From Mesorhizobium sp. (GTDB taxonomy: Bacteria; Pseudomonadota; Alphaproteobacteria; Rhizobiales; Rhizobiaceae), in contig SAQG01000045.1 of the NCBI GenBank assembly GCA_004020315.1, positions 1 through 42,582 of the forward strand: DNA of 42,582 nt, written 5' to 3'. A program made the position numbers and the translations under genes. Shown piece after piece: positions 40,175-42,582 of the stretch (position 1 is the stretch's first letter; the number at the start of each line of letters is the position of its first letter). The notes beneath the pieces are model-generated. The model saw only the letters and a program-made list of their open reading frames with translations, ran no database searches and was not told the origin of the DNA.

Positions 40175-40827
40175 ATCCCAGGGGTTTCTGTAACCACCCG
40201 GTCCATCGGAATGTCGTGTGGCTGCGGATAGATGGTGGCGATGCGCTGCAGTTCGTAGCCGACACCGATGACCAGCGGCTTGGACGGCATCGCCGCCAGG
40301 GTGCGGTCGAAGAAGCCGCCGCCATAGCCCAGCCGATACTGTCTAGGATCGATGCCGACGACAGGCGAAATGACGATGTCGGGCAGCACCGGATCGCCTT
40401 CAGCTGGGATCGGGATATTCCAGACGCCCTTCTCAAGCCGGTCGCCCGGTGCGTAGGCGCGAAAGACAAGCGGCTGGCCCTTCTCGACGACAACCGGCAG
40501 TGCGGTACGGCCTCTGCGCTCATTGACGGAAGCCATCCACGGGCGCAGATCCGGCTCGCCGCGGAACGGCCAGTAGAGGCTGACCATGCGGCCGGCGATG
40601 TCGCCGATCACCGCGTCGAGGCTTTCGCCGATGCGCTGCGACATTGCGGTTCGCGCGTCAGCCGAGACAGCGAGGCGAGCCGCAATCAGCCGCTCGCGCT
40701 CGGCCTTGCGCCATCGTTTCACGTCGGTCCAGTCGGATAGGAGCGCCCGGAATTCCGGGTCGAGCTCGTGCATGAAGCAAGGCGGCGAGGAATATTGGCC
40801 CGGACCGTCGCCATGATCGCTATCCAA
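40171..40827 (-). CDS. 5-formyltetrahydrofolate cyclo-ligase
   Basis: 218 residues. It converts 5-formyl-THF to 5,10-methenyl-THF with ATP. Family signatures: K-R-WRKAERERLIAARL near residue 37, and the ATP-binding YRLGYGGGFFDRTLA near residue 165. The probable start is TTG 40827 with AGGAG 7 nt upstream. The C-terminus ...VVTETPGI ends at a TAG formed by the IS630 terminus, so the last residues may be altered from the ancestral protein. In other rhizobia a member of this family lies near the ald or purine genes; here the neighbour is an insertion. Confidence 0.88.
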   Translation of the reverse strand: MDSDHGDGPGQYSSPPCFMHELDPEFRALLSDWTDVKRWRKAERERLIAARLAVSADARTAMSQRIGESLDAVIGDIAGRMVSLYWPFRGEPDLRPWMASVNERRGRTALPVVVEKGQPLVFRAYAPGDRLEKGVWNIPIPAEGDPVLPDIVISPVVGIDPRQYRLGYGGGFFDRTLAAMPSKPLVIGVGYELQRIATIYPQPHDIPMDRVVTETPGI

Positions 40828-41021
40828 GATCCACTCCTATCGTCGGTTTCAATAAAGTTATACTCGGCGGCAGGATAGGGCATGTACATTCGCGACATCT
40901 TGCGGCGGGCAGCCGGCAAAGTCGATGTTGTTGCGGTGCACAAAAGTATCTACATCAGACTTGGCGAAATTGCTCTCCAGCCTGCTCTCCCGGCCAACCC
41001 TGCTCTCCCGGAGTGAAAGAG

Positions 41022-42287
41022 ATGAACGAATCCAGCCATCATGTCGTCGTCGTCGGGGCGGGCTTTGGGGGGCTCGAATTCACCCGCGCGCTTGATGGTG
41101 CACCGGTGCGCATCACCATGATCGACAAGCGCAACCACCATCTCTTCCAGCCGCTGCTCTACCAGGTGGCAACCACGGCGCTAGCGACCTCTGAAGTCGC
41201 CTGGCCGATCCGCCATCTCCTGCGCAAGCGCAAGGATGTGACGACGCTGCTCGCCACCGTCAGCGGCGTCGACCGCATCGGCAAACGCGTGCTGCTCGAT
41301 GATGGCGGCGCGGTCGCCTACGACACGCTGCTGCTAGCAACCGGCGCCCGTCACGCCTATTTCGGCCATGACGAATGGGAGCCTTTCGCGCCAGGCCTGA
41401 AGACGCTGGAGGATGCCACCACCATTCGGCGGCGCATTCTGCTGGCCTTCGAGCAGGCCGAGCGGGAGATCGATCCCGCCAAGCGCCAAGCGCTGCTGAC
41501 GCTGGCGATCGTCGGTGGCGGACCGACCGGCGTGGAACTGGCAGGCACCATTGTCGAACTGGCGCACGACATGCTGCGCGGCGAGTTCCGCAACATCGAT
41601 ACGCGGCAGACGCGCGTGGTGCTGATTGAGGCCGGTGACCGCATCCTTCCTAATTTCGCGCAAGAACTCTCCGACTATGCCAGCAAGGCGCTCGAGCGGC
41701 TCGGGGTGACGGTCGAACTCGGTCGGCCCGTTACACGCTGTGACGCCGAGGGTGTCGTCTTCGGCGAAACGCACCTGCCGGCCAGGACTATCCTGTGGGC
41801 AGCAGGCGTCGCCGCTTCGCCGGCCGCCGAATGGCTGGGGGCGGCAGCGGACCGCGCGGGCAGGGTGCTGGTCGAGCCCGATCTGACGGTGCCGGGGAAC
41901 CCTGAGATTTTCGTCGTCGGCGACGCAGCACACGTCCTGCGGCCGGATGGCCGCATGGTGCCCGGCGTGGCACCCGCCGCCAAACAACAGGGCCGGCATG
42001 TCGCCGCGACGATCAAGGCCCGGCTTGCCGGCGACGCAACCCCGCGGCCTTTCCGCTACAAGCATGACGGCGATCTGGCGACGATCGGCAAGCGCGCCGC
42101 CGCGATCGATTTCGGCTGGATCAAACTCACCGGCCGGCTGGCCTGGTGGCTTTGGGGCCTGGCGCACATCTATTTCCTGATCGGCTTCCGTAACCGGCTT
42201 GCGGTTTCGCTGAGCTGGCTATGGATCTACGCGACAGGTCAGCGCAGCGCGCGGCTGATCACCCAAGGCGACGACGACAGGAACTGA
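41022..42287 (+). CDS. ndh: Type II NADH dehydrogenase (NDH-2)
   Basis: 421 residues. A single-subunit, non-proton-pumping NADH:quinone oxidoreductase on the inner membrane. FAD-binding motif VVVVGAGFGGLEF near residue 8, NADH-binding motif AIVGGGPTGVELAG near residue 164, and the FAD-contacting VVGDAAHV near residue 295. The C-terminal stretch TGRLAWWLWGLAHIYFLIGF is a likely membrane anchor. ATG 41022 is preferred over GTG 41013 by GGAG spacing. Monocistronic as far as seen; the promoter region 40828-41021 shows nothing certain. Confidence 0.9.
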   Translation: MNESSHHVVVVGAGFGGLEFTRALDGAPVRITMIDKRNHHLFQPLLYQVATTALATSEVAWPIRHLLRKRKDVTTLLATVSGVDRIGKRVLLDDGGAVAYDTLLLATGARHAYFGHDEWEPFAPGLKTLEDATTIRRRILLAFEQAEREIDPAKRQALLTLAIVGGGPTGVELAGTIVELAHDMLRGEFRNIDTRQTRVVLIEAGDRILPNFAQELSDYASKALERLGVTVELGRPVTRCDAEGVVFGETHLPARTILWAAGVAASPAAEWLGAAADRAGRVLVEPDLTVPGNPEIFVVGDAAHVLRPDGRMVPGVAPAAKQQGRHVAATIKARLAGDATPRPFRYKHDGDLATIGKRAAAIDFGWIKLTGRLAWWLWGLAHIYFLIGFRNRLAVSLSWLWIYATGQRSARLITQGDDDRN

Positions 42288-42525
42288 CGTCTCCGCCAGC
42301 GCACATTCATCCGCACGTCATCTGTTCCTGATGGGAGGTCAAAGCCTCGAAGATCATCTACGAGGCGCCGGACACCAACTGCGACGTGATCGTGCGCGAC
42401 ATTATCAGCCAAGCCACGATCACCCGTCGGCTGACACCAACTAGGTCCAATCTACATTCAGGATTCTCAACGCGGTTTGGCGTTGATTCATTGCGTTCCG
42501 AAGGTTCTGATTCGGAGCGCGACGG
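42288..42525. other. Junction region before an IS5-type element
   Basis: A protein-like fragment in one frame (KASKIIYEAPDTNCDVIVRD, about 42333-42400) runs on without a stop into the IS side. It may be the remnant of an interrupted gene, but I cannot identify it. The left end of the IS lies somewhere in about 42430-42480 and cannot be fixed from this window alone. Confidence 0.35.
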
Positions 42526-42582
42526 ATGGCCAAACGGTACGAACTGACGAACGCCCAGTGGGAGCGCATCGCTGCGCTGTTG
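42526..42582 (+). CDS. IS5-family transposase, N-terminal fragment at window edge
   Basis: The last 57 bases encode MAKRYELTNAQWERIAALL, the N-terminus typical of IS5-family (IS1031/IS903-like first-frame) transposases. The gene runs out of the window. The start is ATG 42526. Family assigned on 19 residues only. Confidence 0.65.
   Translation, partial: MAKRYELTNAQWERIAALL

Noticed and set aside
40041..40189. Short frame starting MTSRVQMQHVLPVAVWED after the Imm11-like gene
   Set aside because: It reads through the IS630 end in the wrong frame and cannot be a complete gene; it may be a truncated remnant.

Overview
The window is alphaproteobacterial, most likely Mesorhizobium or a close relative in the Phyllobacteriaceae. 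It has high GC content, a divergent gstI-glnII pair, a glnB-glnA unit behind a sigma-54-type promoter, and typical rhizobial housekeeping genes. The genus is inferred from gene content only.

Layout. (1) Positions 1-1760: gstI (-) and glnII (+), with a sigma-54 promoter for glnII and a strong terminator. (2) Positions 1773-18815: an integrated element of about 17 kb inserted into the 3' end of glnA. It is bounded by a 12-bp direct repeat (TAATACATATCG), has TTCCTAACCA-type repeats just inside both ends, and carries a tyrosine integrase beside the right end. The last codons of the native glnA (DMYYSV-stop) are stranded at the left end, while the right end carries a synonymous replacement. (3) Positions 18794-24548: glnA and glnB (-), then nnr and a secreted CxxCH protein (+). 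(4) Positions 24582-38508: pccB, a DEAD-box-type helicase, an alpha/beta hydrolase, a frameshifted SDR, a sulfur gene run (cysteine synthase, AlaX, SseA, GNAT), an OmpA-like protein, a DapB-like reductase, a DUF1203 protein, a double-barrel outer-membrane protein, and ald. (5) Positions 38669-42582: an AldR-like regulator, an IS630-derived miniature element and an Imm11-like gene between IS630 ends, 5-formyl-THF cyclo-ligase, a type II NADH dehydrogenase, and the first codons of an IS5-type transposase.

The element is the most interesting part. It encodes a large fused primase (AEP-like), zinc-site and DUF927-type helicase protein. Directly behind that gene lie nine copies of AGATTCGGA in about 290 bp, including a perfect 30-bp inverted repeat, which looks like a replication origin. 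It also carries an ATP-dependent DNA ligase, a small serine recombinase followed by a 25-residue membrane peptide, and a six-gene operon. That operon has a near-consensus promoter, and its first five genes are tiny ribbon-helix-helix-like proteins linked mostly by ATGA overlaps. A TIR-domain protein is divergent from a Gly-rich exported protein and an unknown 403-residue protein. A 12-bp motif, GTTGAGTGCAGA, recurs in intergenic regions of the element. Two small element genes look frameshifted. I see no conjugation, relaxase, capsid or terminase genes, so it resembles a replication-proficient integrative element or phage-satellite-like island that would need help to move.

No rRNA, tRNA or CRISPR array was recognised.
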